A DNA stretch of 64,000 nucleotides from contig NZ_CP145809.1 of assembly GCF_038049925.1 (NCBI RefSeq), positions 186,001 through 250,000 of the forward strand, in the 5' to 3' direction. A model generated the notes under the pieces. That model saw only the letters and a list, made by a program, of their open reading frames with translations. It was not told where the DNA came from and did not search any database. Positions within the stretch are counted from its first letter, which is position 1, and every line of letters begins with the position of its first letter. The position numbers were made by a program, and so were the translations under genes. Positions 41,867 to 50,349 of this stretch are shown one piece after another. Origin of the DNA: Georgenia sp. M64 (lineage in GTDB: Bacteria; Actinomycetota; Actinomycetes; Actinomycetales; Actinomycetaceae).

Positions 41867-43510
41867 CTAGACCAGTCGGTGCTCGTAGGCATACGCGGTG
41901 GCGGCGGCCCGCGAGGGCAGGTCCAGCTTGGTGAAAATGTTGCTGAGGTGGCGCGCGACGGTCTTCTCGCTCAGGTGCAGCTCGCCGGCGACCGCCCGGT
42001 TGGTCCGGCCGGTGGCGACAAGGCGGAGCACCTCGACCTCCCGGGCGGTGAGGCCGCCCGGCTCCCCGTCGGCTGCGCCGAGGCGGACTGCGAGCTCGTC
42101 GGCCGCGGCCAGGTCGGTCCCCGCTCCCAGACGCTCGAAGGTCCGCCGGGCACGGTCGAGGTCCAGCTGAGCGGCCTCCACGTCCCCGGCTGCCATGCGG
42201 GCCCTGGCGAGCTTCAGCTCCACCCGACCGGCCTCGTGCGCGAGGCCGAGGGTGAGGCAGGTCTCGAGGGCGAGCCTCAGCTCACCGGCTGCCGCCGTCG
42301 CCCTGCCGTCCGCCAGCAGCACGGAGCCGCGCGCCGTGGCGGCCACGGCCACCAGGTAGGGGGTCGCCGCCTGGTCCGCGGCGTGCTGGGTGAGCTCCTC
42401 GGCCACCCGCCGGGCGCCGTCGAGGTCACCCGCGGCGAGGAGGACCTCCACCGCGGCGGGCAGCAGCCGGCACCGCGCGACGGCGTCAGGGGCCTCGGCC
42501 AGTGCCCTCCGCATGGCGGTCGCCGCCACGTCCGGACGACCCTGCGCGAGCCGCAGCAGGGCCAGGCCCGGTTGCGGTTCGAGCCCGCTCTCGTGCGCGC
42601 GCCGGTAGGCCTCCTCCGCCGCGAGCAGATCGCCGCGGACCCGGTGCAGCTCGGCCAGCTGGTACCAGGCCATGCCGGTCGCCGCGTCGTCCGCCCCGGT
42701 CAGCCTGGCGAGGGCCCCCTCGGCCTCGGTGACCGCTTCCTCCCAGCTGCCCCGGCGCTGCAGCACCTGCGACCGGTGTACCTGGCACTCGGCGCGGAAG
42801 GCCACGAGGTCCGGCTGCTGCCGGCGCCAGCGGTCGAGCGCGGCGGTCCACTCCGCTGCCCGGCCGACGTCGAACCGCTCCTCGCACAGGCCCACGACCA
42901 CGCAGTAGACGATGCCCGTGGGGATCTCGGACACCGTGCCGTCACCCATCGAGAGCATGAGCTCGTCGAGCAGGGCGATGCCGGCTGCGACCCGGCCCTG
43001 ACGTGCCATCGCCTCGCCCATGCCGACGGTGGCGAGCGCGATGAGGTCCTTGTCGCCGCAGTGCTCGCCGGTCGAGAGTGCGCCGGCGAAGGCCTCGAGC
43101 GCAGCCTCGGGTGCACCGGTGTAGAGCGCACGCATGGCGTGGGGGATGGTGACGTACCCGCCCAGCACACCGGACCCGGGCTGCTCGTCCGCGATGCGCT
43201 GCGCGCGGGCCAACCACCCTCCGGCCTCAGCCTGGTGCCCGCGGTTGAGGAGGCTGAAACCGACCCAGAACGCGCACCGACCTGCCTGCTCAGGATCGCC
43301 GGCGATCTCGAACGCGTGGTAGGCCTCGTCGAAGAGCTGGCAGCCCTCATCGTCCCGGCCGAGCAGGAAGGCTGCTCGGGCCAGCTCGCGCAGGTCCTCG
43401 GCCGAGATGTCGCCGCGCAGGCGTGCCGCGTGCAGGTCGGCGTAGCCGGCCGCCCACTCCTTGCGCGCGAGGGCCTGCCTGCCGAGATCGGCGAGCTCTT
43501 CCACAGTCAT
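41867..43510 (-). CDS. TPR-containing LuxR family regulator
   Basis: A 547-residue regulator. Most of the protein is Ala-rich helical repeats of the tetratricopeptide kind (from about 15 to 470), for example AEAAYRRAHESGLEPQPGLALLRLAQG, and the last 65 residues are a LuxR/GerE helix-turn-helix (LTAREVEVLRLVATGRTNRAVAGELHLSEKTVARHLSNIFTKLDLPSRAAATAYAYEH). There is no LAL-type ATPase. ATG 43510 is preferred to the upstream 43534 start because GGAG lies 8 bases before it. Its target genes are not known; the SemiSWEET and FMO-like genes lie downstream on the same strand. Confidence 0.88.
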   Translation of the reverse strand: MTVEELADLGRQALARKEWAAGYADLHAARLRGDISAEDLRELARAAFLLGRDDEGCQLFDEAYHAFEIAGDPEQAGRCAFWVGFSLLNRGHQAEAGGWLARAQRIADEQPGSGVLGGYVTIPHAMRALYTGAPEAALEAFAGALSTGEHCGDKDLIALATVGMGEAMARQGRVAAGIALLDELMLSMGDGTVSEIPTGIVYCVVVGLCEERFDVGRAAEWTAALDRWRRQQPDLVAFRAECQVHRSQVLQRRGSWEEAVTEAEGALARLTGADDAATGMAWYQLAELHRVRGDLLAAEEAYRRAHESGLEPQPGLALLRLAQGRPDVAATAMRRALAEAPDAVARCRLLPAAVEVLLAAGDLDGARRVAEELTQHAADQAATPYLVAVAATARGSVLLADGRATAAAGELRLALETCLTLGLAHEAGRVELKLARARMAAGDVEAAQLDLDRARRTFERLGAGTDLAAADELAVRLGAADGEPGGLTAREVEVLRLVATGRTNRAVAGELHLSEKTVARHLSNIFTKLDLPSRAAATAYAYEHRLV

Positions 43511-44034
43511 CGTGGCTCCGGCGGGCCCCGGCACGATGACGACGGGTGCCCGGTTCCAGGGTACGCCGCACGGATGTCAGGGCTCCATTCGCCAGTTCAT
43601 CGGCATCACAGCCGCCTTGGGGGGGCCAACACGGTCCGAAGGTCGTCCGGGGAGAGGCTGCGTAGTACTTCACGAAGCGTTCGACTCCACGGACTACGCG
43701 ATCGGCTACCGGCAGATCCGCTGGCCCGGGGAGACGCGGGAGCCGACCGGCGTGAATCGGCCGTTCGCACCCCCAACGAAGCCGCGGGAATGCCATGGCT
43801 TCAGCGTCGAGAACTGTGTGCCGCTGCTCGCGCAGGCGCTTGCGGACGTCGGCTGCCGGTGAGGCTTCTGAGCTGGCAGGTCCACTGTCGCAACCTGGTA
43901 TCAACGTAGGCGCTGCGAGGCAGTGATCGACTACGGAGGTGAGAGGACCTTGTCCGCGAGCGTCGGGCAATTGGCCTCTCGGCTCAGGAAAATTCTACGG
44001 CTGCTCCGGCTAAGCTTCCCCTCAGGAGGCTGGC
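43511..44034. other. Intergenic stretch at the left edge of the low-GC island
   Basis: About 520 bases with no supportable gene. Open frames across it (for example + strand to 43862 and - strand to 43970) have no ribosome-binding site, unusual codon use and no family pattern. The base composition falls from the left to the right, reaching the AT-rich level seen in the following genes near 43900. It may contain decayed sequence from the insertion of the island. No tRNA or direct repeat was seen. Confidence 0.5.
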
Positions 44035-44955
44035 ATGTCGGAATCAGTGATCGAACGCGAACTTGCCGCACGTCTCGCGGCCATCGACTGGTTAACGCGC
44101 CAGCGTGCTGCAGGCGTCGAATATTGGACGCACGCGGATCTCTCACTCTTCACATTTGACGGTACGCGGATTCCGTTGATGGACCGCCAGCGGGGGATAC
44201 GAAAGCCAGCGGGCTTTGATGCGGCACTCGCCATACGAACCGTATTTCGACCTGAGGGGGCCATGCGCCCCTACGAGGACGGGATGGGCGCGGACGGGCT
44301 ATTGCGATACAAATGGCGAGGCAGCGACCCGAACCACCCAGAGAACCGCGCTCTCCGGAAGGCGATGGAACGTCAGGTTCCGATTATCTGGTTCGAAGGC
44401 TTTGCTCCCGCCCTCTATACGGCCATTGCACCGGTCTACTTGCTGGCTGAGGAGCCTGAGCGGCAGCAGTTTGTTGTGGCGCTCGGAGAGGATCAGTTGG
44501 TCCTCGATGTCGGAGGGGAGGTCAATCCGCGGCGCAAGCGTTATGTCGAAACCATGACGAAACGCCGATTGCACCAGCCGCTCTTTCGGGCGGGTGTTAT
44601 GCATGCGTATGAGACAAGATGTGCTATTTGTGCGTTCCGCCACGGAAACCTACTCGACGCGGCTCACATCACTCCTGATTCGACCGAGGATGGAGTTCCG
44701 GCGACATCCAACGGTTTGGCCCTCTGCAAGATTCACCACGGGGCCTACGATGCCAACATCATGGGTATCCGTCCGGACCTGGTCATCGAGGTGCGCCCGG
44801 ACATTCTCGAAGAGATAGATGGCCCGATGCTGAAGCATGGCATTCAGGCACTCCACGGCGAAAAGCTCATGATGGTCCCCCGGTCGCGGAGGGAGAGGCC
44901 TGATGAGGTTCGGCTGGAAGCCCGGTACCAGCAATTTCGAACTGCGCCGGTATAA
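44035..44955 (+). CDS. HNH endonuclease, probably modification-dependent
   Basis: A 306-residue protein. The C-terminal HNH nuclease is clear: Y-ETRCAICAFRHGNLLDAAHI, then NGLALCKIHHGAYDANIMGI, with paired Cys and His metal ligands and the catalytic His of DAAHI. The N-terminal 180 residues contain GLLRYKWRGSDPNHPENRALRKAMERQVPIIWFEGFAP, which fits the SRA-like or related base-recognition domains fused to HNH in type IV restriction enzymes. AGGAGG precedes the ATG by 5 bases. Codons and GC are far lower than in neighbouring genes. It lies with a DGQHR protein and a HelD-like ATPase in an apparent acquired island. Confidence 0.8.
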   Translation: MSESVIERELAARLAAIDWLTRQRAAGVEYWTHADLSLFTFDGTRIPLMDRQRGIRKPAGFDAALAIRTVFRPEGAMRPYEDGMGADGLLRYKWRGSDPNHPENRALRKAMERQVPIIWFEGFAPALYTAIAPVYLLAEEPERQQFVVALGEDQLVLDVGGEVNPRRKRYVETMTKRRLHQPLFRAGVMHAYETRCAICAFRHGNLLDAAHITPDSTEDGVPATSNGLALCKIHHGAYDANIMGIRPDLVIEVRPDILEEIDGPMLKHGIQALHGEKLMMVPRSRRERPDEVRLEARYQQFRTAPV

Positions 44956-45317
44956 CCCTTTAACATTAGAATGTCCAGGAGACGTCCAAAGAGCCAGCGG
45001 GGAGTCTGTGACGCACGTGGAGTGCCGATTGAGTCCGCGCACTTCCGCTTTCCCGAATCCGAAATGGCGGAAGGTCGCGACCTGACGCCGAAATAGGCTT
45101 CTCATACCTCTGATGGAAGCCTTGTGACCCTCAACCCGTGCTCGCAGGGCTCGGCGACGAGGCTATCACCATCTTGGTGGTCCCGCGGAGGTTGCCCGGG
45201 ACGGATAGTTAACCCGGTAGCAAGAGAAGACCGTGACGGTCAGCGTACGGAACAGCGCCGTCGCGGCGAGTTCTGCGATGATCAGTGGCACCCGAGAGAA
45301 ACGACAGAGGCGATCAC
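44956..45317. other. Intergenic region between HNH and DGQHR genes
   Basis: About 360 bases of lower-GC DNA with no gene that can be supported. A -10-like TAGAAT (around 44968) and TTAACA lie just after the HNH stop, but they are weak. The region ends with AGAGG, 7 bases before the GTG of the DGQHR gene. Confidence 0.4.
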
Positions 45318-46562
45318 GTGAACGAGCCGCAACATGGTACGAGCCAGTATCCCGCCTACCGCTTTGACCGGGGTGGCGTAAGTGTCTACGTCGTCGCCAT
45401 GCCCATTCGTGCGGTGTCCCTGCACCTCCCTATTCCGGATCCGACGGAACCGTTTCAGGGAAACCGAAGGGTGGACGGTGCGCACGCTGAGGGTTTTGCC
45501 CAGTACTGGAAGCAGAATGAGCGGTGGGCGGCTCCGCCGCTTCTGCTCGATTCCCGAGTCAGTCTGCGCAAGTGGTTCGCGGTTAACCACACCACGGGCG
45601 GTGTTGCGCATGGAGTGCTGACGGTGCCGGACACGTCGGTCGATGCGATCAAGATCCTTGACGGTCAGCACCGTATCCTTGGGTGGAGCATCGCGGTGGA
45701 GCAGATTGAGGCCGAGTACTCCACGGCCCGGCGGGTGGCCGATCAGGCGCTTCGTGCAGGGGAGGCCCGGAGGATTCGCGAAGCCGAGACTCGGTTGGAG
45801 CGGGCCGAGCAGGCTCGGAACCGGCTGCGGCATGAGCACGTGACGGTCGAGATCTACGAGAAAATCGACGAGGTAGAGCACGGTCAGTTCTTCTCGGACA
45901 TCGCCATCAACGCCAAGGGCATCAACAAGTCGGTTCTGGCAAGCCTCGACCAGCGCGACATCGTCAACCGAGTCGCGTCCGACCTTGCCGAGAGCCAACC
46001 CCTCCTGAAGGGCCTCGTGGACTTCGAGAAGGACCGGATGACCGTCAAGAGTGAGTCGTTCATCTCGGCCAAGAACTTGGGTGATGTCATCCGCGCCGCC
46101 GCGATCGGACCAGAGTCCCGCGCCACTCAACGACGCGAGGAGCGAATGCGGGCGGCCGACGTCAGTGTCGTGAGTGTTCAGTTCCTTGAGGTGCTCGAGG
46201 CGGAGATCGGCGACGTTCGGCGGCTCGCAGCCGGCGACGTCACGCCATCGGAGATCCGGGCGCGGAGCCTCATCGCCTCGCCAACGATCTTGAGGTGTTT
46301 GGCGGGAGCGTTCAGGGAGCTTGCGGTCTCGGAAGTCGAACGTGACCGTCCGCAAGTGGACCCTGAGGGCGTTGCCGTCTTCCGTCGGCTTCTCGGATCT
46401 CTCGACAGGCGGCTGGGATTCCCGATCGAGAAGCTCTGGTTTAGCACCGGGCACTTTCCAACGGAGTCCAGCAAGGCGCCCTCGTCGCGCGTACAGGACA
46501 TTCGAGGTCTGACCAACACGCTAGTGATGTGGGGTCAGTTCGGCGTACCTCCCCGGACGTAG
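45318..46562 (+). CDS. DGQHR-domain (DndB-like) protein
   Basis: A 414-residue protein with the DGQHR motif at 115-119 (KILDGQHRILGW), the mark of the DndB-related family associated with DNA phosphorothioation and other mobile or defence loci. Before it, ERWAAPPLLLDSRVSLRKWF and after it, a charged helical segment (about 140-185) and FFSDIAINAKGINKSVLASLD match the family layout. The GTG at 45318 is chosen because AGAGG lies seven bases upstream; the frame runs further left to 45285 without a start signal. No dndACDE genes are near, so a stand-alone or regulatory role is likely. Confidence 0.8.
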   Translation: MNEPQHGTSQYPAYRFDRGGVSVYVVAMPIRAVSLHLPIPDPTEPFQGNRRVDGAHAEGFAQYWKQNERWAAPPLLLDSRVSLRKWFAVNHTTGGVAHGVLTVPDTSVDAIKILDGQHRILGWSIAVEQIEAEYSTARRVADQALRAGEARRIREAETRLERAEQARNRLRHEHVTVEIYEKIDEVEHGQFFSDIAINAKGINKSVLASLDQRDIVNRVASDLAESQPLLKGLVDFEKDRMTVKSESFISAKNLGDVIRAAAIGPESRATQRREERMRAADVSVVSVQFLEVLEAEIGDVRRLAAGDVTPSEIRARSLIASPTILRCLAGAFRELAVSEVERDRPQVDPEGVAVFRRLLGSLDRRLGFPIEKLWFSTGHFPTESSKAPSSRVQDIRGLTNTLVMWGQFGVPPRT

Positions 46563-46584
46563 CGCGTGCGGCCCCTGGAGGTGG

Positions 46585-48993
46585 TCACGGCTCCGATCTC
46601 ATCTGCTCAAGTGCCCTTTCGAGCACCGCACGCCACAGGTGCGGCGCGACCGTGTCCTTCAGGTCGTCTAGTACATCCTCGGCGTGGCGGTCGATGGTGC
46701 GCGCACGCCGGCTGGCCCGGTCGCCGGCGGCCACATCGCTGAAGGAATCTGTTGGCGCAGGCCGGGTGTCGTCGGCGGTCACCGGCAGCGAGTGCTCTGG
46801 CGAGGAGATCGAGACATCATCGATTGAGCCGTTGCCGTTAATGCTCCGCTCGGCCGACGGGCCGTCGTCGTCGAGATCCAGTTCCCCCGTGATCGGAACC
46901 GCGACACTCTCCGTCACGGGCTGCGAGGTACCGCCGAGTACCTCGGGCAGGTGCCCAGCAGGGTGGACGATGTTGAGGTAGTGAGTGGTCCGGGTCACCG
47001 CGATGTAGAGCATTCGGAATCCCTCGGGCCCCGCCTCGATGATCCGCTCGGGGTCGGCGATCACAATCGCGTCGAACTCCAGGCCCTTCGCCGCGACCGG
47101 ACTGACGACGTTGATGGACTGGCTGAGCCCGCCGCGGTCCGCGTCGTTCCACTTCACACCCTCGCGATCTAAGAGCTCTTCGAGGTCTTGGCGGCGGGAG
47201 TCGGGGCAGATGACGCCGACGAATCGACCCACACCGCTGTGCGCCTTGACGACTTCAAGGACTGCCGCGTCAAAGTCCTCTTCGAGGTCGACCGAACGGA
47301 ACTGCGGGCCGGGCGCTACGTCCCGGACGACCACCGGGGGAGTGATTCCCGGGGCAGCTTGGGTAAGGACGTCTGCAGCGAGGTCCATGACGGATCGAGG
47401 GACGCGATAACCGTGCGAGAGCTCAACGATTTCCGCCTCATATTTCCGCTCCAATTCGTCGACGACGTCGTCCCAGGAGTTGCGGGCCCAGTTCCCCGTC
47501 GACTGTGCGATGTCACCGACGACAGTCATCGAGCCCCCCGAAGAACGATTCGCGATCGCCTTGAGTTGCATCGGAGTGAGGTCCTGAGCTTCGTCGACCA
47601 CGATGTGGTGGTACGTCTCCGTCGCACCGGACATTTCGCTCTGAACGGCGTCGAGTAGGACGAGGTCCTCCTTCGACCACGACTCCTCTGAGATCCGCGA
47701 GGCGGACTGGCGCCTCAGGAGTTGGATCTCTTCGCTTCCGAAGGCACGGGGAGCGGCAGCGACGAGGCGTTCGAGGCTGCCGAAGAGCTCGGACAGGAAC
47801 TGCGGTGGTGTTAGGCGCGGCCAGACCCGCTCGACAAAGTTCTCGATGTCGGCCGCTCGGAGGAGCTCTTGCGGGTCGCGGCCGAGCCGGGTGCCGTCGT
47901 TGTCGAATCCACGACGGACGAGCACGCCGAGGCGGCTCATCAGGGCGGTGCGGAACCGAGCGCGACCGTTGTTGTAGTTCAACGGCAGCAGATTTTCGAC
48001 AAGATCGTCGACGTCCTCCGGCGAGATCGATACCGCCCACGTGCGTCCCGTGACGGTAAACCGTGTGTCGTCCGCGGGACGCCGGACCCGGTTTCGCAGG
48101 CCGTTGAGGATGAGCTCGTCCATACGTCCGTCCCCCTTGAGCTTCGCGACGGCGGGCTCCTCTTTTCGAGTGACGCTGACGGTGACCGAGAGCATCCCCT
48201 GGAGATCGGTCTGATTGACGTTCTCGTCGCCGAGTTCGGGGAGCACCTGCCTGATGTAGCGCGTGAAGGTCGGGTTGGGGCCTACCACTAGGACGTCCCT
48301 GGGGTCCAACTGGTCGCTGTAGGTAAACAGCAGGTAGGAGACGCGATGGAGGGCCACAGCCGTCTTGCCTGTGCCAGGTCCGCCCTGGATTACGAGGAGA
48401 CGCTCGAGCGGCGTCCGTATGAGCTTGCTCTGGGCGGCCTGGATCGTCTGGACAATCTGCTGAAGCTCGGGCGTCCGACCACGACCGAGTGCCTCTTGGA
48501 GGAGTTCGTCTCCCTCGATGACCGCAAGCGCCGGGTCGTCAAGGCTGGCGATCCTGCTCGCGAGCTCCGCGAAGACCACGTCATCAATGTTGATGATCCG
48601 GTTCTCGTTGATGGCTGTGGTGAAGTCACGCCGGCTACGGACATTGCTCGGATTCTCGGCGGTCGCCTCACGCATCCGCATGATGAGTGGAGCTTTCCAG
48701 GCGAAGACCTTGACCTGTCGCTTGGAATCGGTAATTGCGTGTTGCCCGACGTAGTACTCGGTGCCGTCATCCTGGATGAGCTTGGTGAAGGCGACCGCGT
48801 CCGTCGGCTTCCCGAGGGTGGAGTCGGAGTCAGCATTCTTCTTCAGAGCCGCCCGTGCCTTGGCGTCAGCGGCCTGCATGAATGCTGACTGCCGTGAGTG
48901 CCGCTTTTCCTCCCGCAACCGCAGAGCTTCGTCGAAGTAGTCCTGCTCGTGCTGAAGTTCTGGGTGCGCGTCAGTGCGCTCGATGAGGGTCAT
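46585..48993 (-). CDS. HelD/HelR-like superfamily-1 ATPase
   Basis: An 802-residue UvrD-like protein of the HelD/HelR group, which binds RNA polymerase and can free stalled or rifamycin-blocked enzyme. An N-terminal coiled-coil (HEQDYFDEALRLREEKRHSRQSAFMQ) is followed by YYVGQHAITDSKRQVKVFAWKAPLIMRMREAT, the P-loop GGPGTGKT at 204-211, IVVDEAQDLTPMQL near 455, and SPVAAKGLEFDAIVI. ATG 48993 is chosen because GAGAG and a promoter lie just upstream; an alternative GTG at 49047 would start upstream of the -10 box. The acidic Ser/Thr-rich C-terminal 100 residues are extra. It converges with the DGQHR gene and its GC is low. Confidence 0.8.
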   Translation of the reverse strand: MTLIERTDAHPELQHEQDYFDEALRLREEKRHSRQSAFMQAADAKARAALKKNADSDSTLGKPTDAVAFTKLIQDDGTEYYVGQHAITDSKRQVKVFAWKAPLIMRMREATAENPSNVRSRRDFTTAINENRIINIDDVVFAELASRIASLDDPALAVIEGDELLQEALGRGRTPELQQIVQTIQAAQSKLIRTPLERLLVIQGGPGTGKTAVALHRVSYLLFTYSDQLDPRDVLVVGPNPTFTRYIRQVLPELGDENVNQTDLQGMLSVTVSVTRKEEPAVAKLKGDGRMDELILNGLRNRVRRPADDTRFTVTGRTWAVSISPEDVDDLVENLLPLNYNNGRARFRTALMSRLGVLVRRGFDNDGTRLGRDPQELLRAADIENFVERVWPRLTPPQFLSELFGSLERLVAAAPRAFGSEEIQLLRRQSASRISEESWSKEDLVLLDAVQSEMSGATETYHHIVVDEAQDLTPMQLKAIANRSSGGSMTVVGDIAQSTGNWARNSWDDVVDELERKYEAEIVELSHGYRVPRSVMDLAADVLTQAAPGITPPVVVRDVAPGPQFRSVDLEEDFDAAVLEVVKAHSGVGRFVGVICPDSRRQDLEELLDREGVKWNDADRGGLSQSINVVSPVAAKGLEFDAIVIADPERIIEAGPEGFRMLYIAVTRTTHYLNIVHPAGHLPEVLGGTSQPVTESVAVPITGELDLDDDGPSAERSINGNGSIDDVSISSPEHSLPVTADDTRPAPTDSFSDVAAGDRASRRARTIDRHAEDVLDDLKDTVAPHLWRAVLERALEQMRSEP

Positions 48994-49030
48994 TGGGAGT
49001 TCTCTCGGGAGGTCAGTGGCTGTTTCGGTA

Positions 49031-49058
49031 AGTGTAGGTCTGGCCACCCAGATTTCAG
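49031..49058 (-). promoter_or_regulatory. Promoter of the HelD-like gene
   Basis: On the minus strand CTGAAA (-35, 49058-49053), a 16-base spacer and TACACT (-10, 49036-49031) lead to a transcript start about 30 bases before ATG 48993. No rifamycin-associated element was found nearby. Confidence 0.5.
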
Positions 49059-49633
49059 CCCAGAGCGGCTGCTATCCAGCGCCGTTCGACACCGGGCTCG
49101 GCTGTCGACCACTCCCACCCACCTGTGTCGCCCAGTTCACATCCGGCGCCCGTGGTCCTCGCCTGGGAAGCCGCTGTGGGCAACGAGAATGTCTGCGAGG
49201 TCGATGACGGATGGACTTGTCCGCGGGGCGGCGCGCTGGATGCATGCTGGCATGCGGGACGTTTGAGAGAGATGTCGCCACCAGGCGCGCTGGCGCGCCG
49301 TAGTGATTAGCCCCGCTCCTTAAGGTGATGCGGGCTGGAATTCCCTGGCGCCGCCGTCGCTCGTGCTGCCACGATGACCATCCCGGTCAGCAAGCAGCCG
49401 GTCCGGCTTGCCGGGCACCGGTCCTGCGTGTCGGCGACCGGGGCCATCTGTCTGCGGAACAGATCCGGCACGGTGCGATGAGCACCTGGGGTTCAACTCC
49501 CCGAAGGACGCCGCCGTCCGGGCCATCACGGCCGGGTGCCAGCGGGCCTGCACTGCCAACGCGGAGCGCCGGTCCCCGTACCCGGCCGTGCCGGCCGGCG
49601 GCGTTCACCACGCACACGAGAGGAGGAAGGAAG
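49059..49633. other. Intergenic region right of the HelD-like gene
   Basis: About 575 bases in which I see no supportable gene. GC rises again rightward, so the island edge is probably here. It ends with AGGAGGAAGG in front of the band-7 gene. Short CCCCGC/GCGGG arms near 49311-49336 are too weak to call a terminator. Confidence 0.45.
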
Positions 49634-50302
49634 ATGTCGCTGTTCACCGTCACGGTGCCCGCGCGGCACTGCGCGGTCGTCTACCGGCACGGCCGGCTCG
49701 ACCGCGTGCTCGAGAGCGGGCGGCACCCGCGTGGCTGGGCCACGCGGCGGGTGCTCGTCGACCTGCGCGACCACCTCCTGCCCCTTTCGCCGCAGGAGGT
49801 GCCCACCGCGGACGGCATCACCGTCAAGGTCAGCGCCGTCGTGCGGTGGGCGGTGGCCGACGCGGTGGTCTTCGTCGAGCGCGCTGCCGACCCGGTCGGC
49901 CAGGTCTACCTCGCCGCCCAGGTCGGGATCCGCGAGGCGCTCGGCGGACTCGCCGTCGAGGACCTCGTGCGCCGGGGTGCGTCGCTGCCCGTCGCCGAGC
50001 TCACCGCCGCGACGGACGCCGTCGCACGCACGGTGGGGATCGCCGTCGCCGAGGCCGTGGTCAAGGACGTGATCCTGCCTGCCGAGCTGCGGGCCGCGGC
50101 GACCGAGCTGGCCACGGCTCGACAGCGTGGGCAGGCGGTCCTGGAGCAGGCGCGCGCCGAGACCGCCGCGCTGCGGTCCATGGCGAACGGGGCCGCGCTG
50201 CTCGACGCCCACCCGGCGCTGGCGCAGCTGCGGCTGGTGCAGGCGGCGCCGATGGGCTCGACCGTGGTCCTGCACGTCGGCGACGCGAGCACGTCCACGT
50301 GA
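49634..50302 (+). CDS. Band-7/SPFH (slipin-type) protein
   Basis: A 222-residue SPFH-domain protein. There is no N-terminal membrane segment: it starts MSLFTVTVPARHCAVVYRHGRLDRVLESGRHP, then VDLRDHLLPLSPQEVPTADGITVKVSAVVRWAVADAVVF and VYLAAQVGIREALGGLAVEDLV, matching slipin/stomatin patterns, with a C-terminal helix RAAATELATARQRGQAVLEQARAETAALRSMANG. A very strong Shine-Dalgarno AGGAGGAAGG lies upstream. It may scaffold a membrane-associated complex; no NfeD-like partner gene is next to it. A hairpin and an IS element follow. Confidence 0.82.
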   Translation: MSLFTVTVPARHCAVVYRHGRLDRVLESGRHPRGWATRRVLVDLRDHLLPLSPQEVPTADGITVKVSAVVRWAVADAVVFVERAADPVGQVYLAAQVGIREALGGLAVEDLVRRGASLPVAELTAATDAVARTVGIAVAEAVVKDVILPAELRAAATELATARQRGQAVLEQARAETAALRSMANGAALLDAHPALAQLRLVQAAPMGSTVVLHVGDASTST

Positions 50303-50311
50303 CCGCGCAGT

Positions 50312-50340
50312 CGCCCGGATCCGCTCCGCGGGTCCGGGCG
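50312..50340 (+). terminator. Hairpin after the band-7 gene
   Basis: CGCCCGGA (50312-50319) pairs with TCCGGGCG (50333-50340), 9 bases after the stop. It lies between the band-7 gene and the left end of the IS element. Confidence 0.5.
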
Positions 50341-50344
50341 GCTG

Positions 50345-50349
50345 CTCAG
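50345..50349. repeat. Target-site duplication, left copy
   Basis: CTCAG directly left of the IS inverted repeat, matching CTCAG at 51979-51983 on the right. The pair marks a transposition event. Confidence 0.75.

Noticed and set aside
43461-43862. Possible small gene in the island edge
   Set aside because: No ribosome-binding site, no family pattern, overlaps the start of the TPR-LuxR gene, and codon use is not that of a real gene here.
45124-45321. Possible 65-residue peptide before the DGQHR gene
   Set aside because: No ribosome-binding site and no recognisable features; it overlaps the start of the DGQHR gene.
48994-49047. Longer N-terminus of the HelD-like protein from GTG 49047
   Set aside because: The -10 box TACACT lies downstream of that GTG, so the transcript would not contain it, and it has no Shine-Dalgarno.
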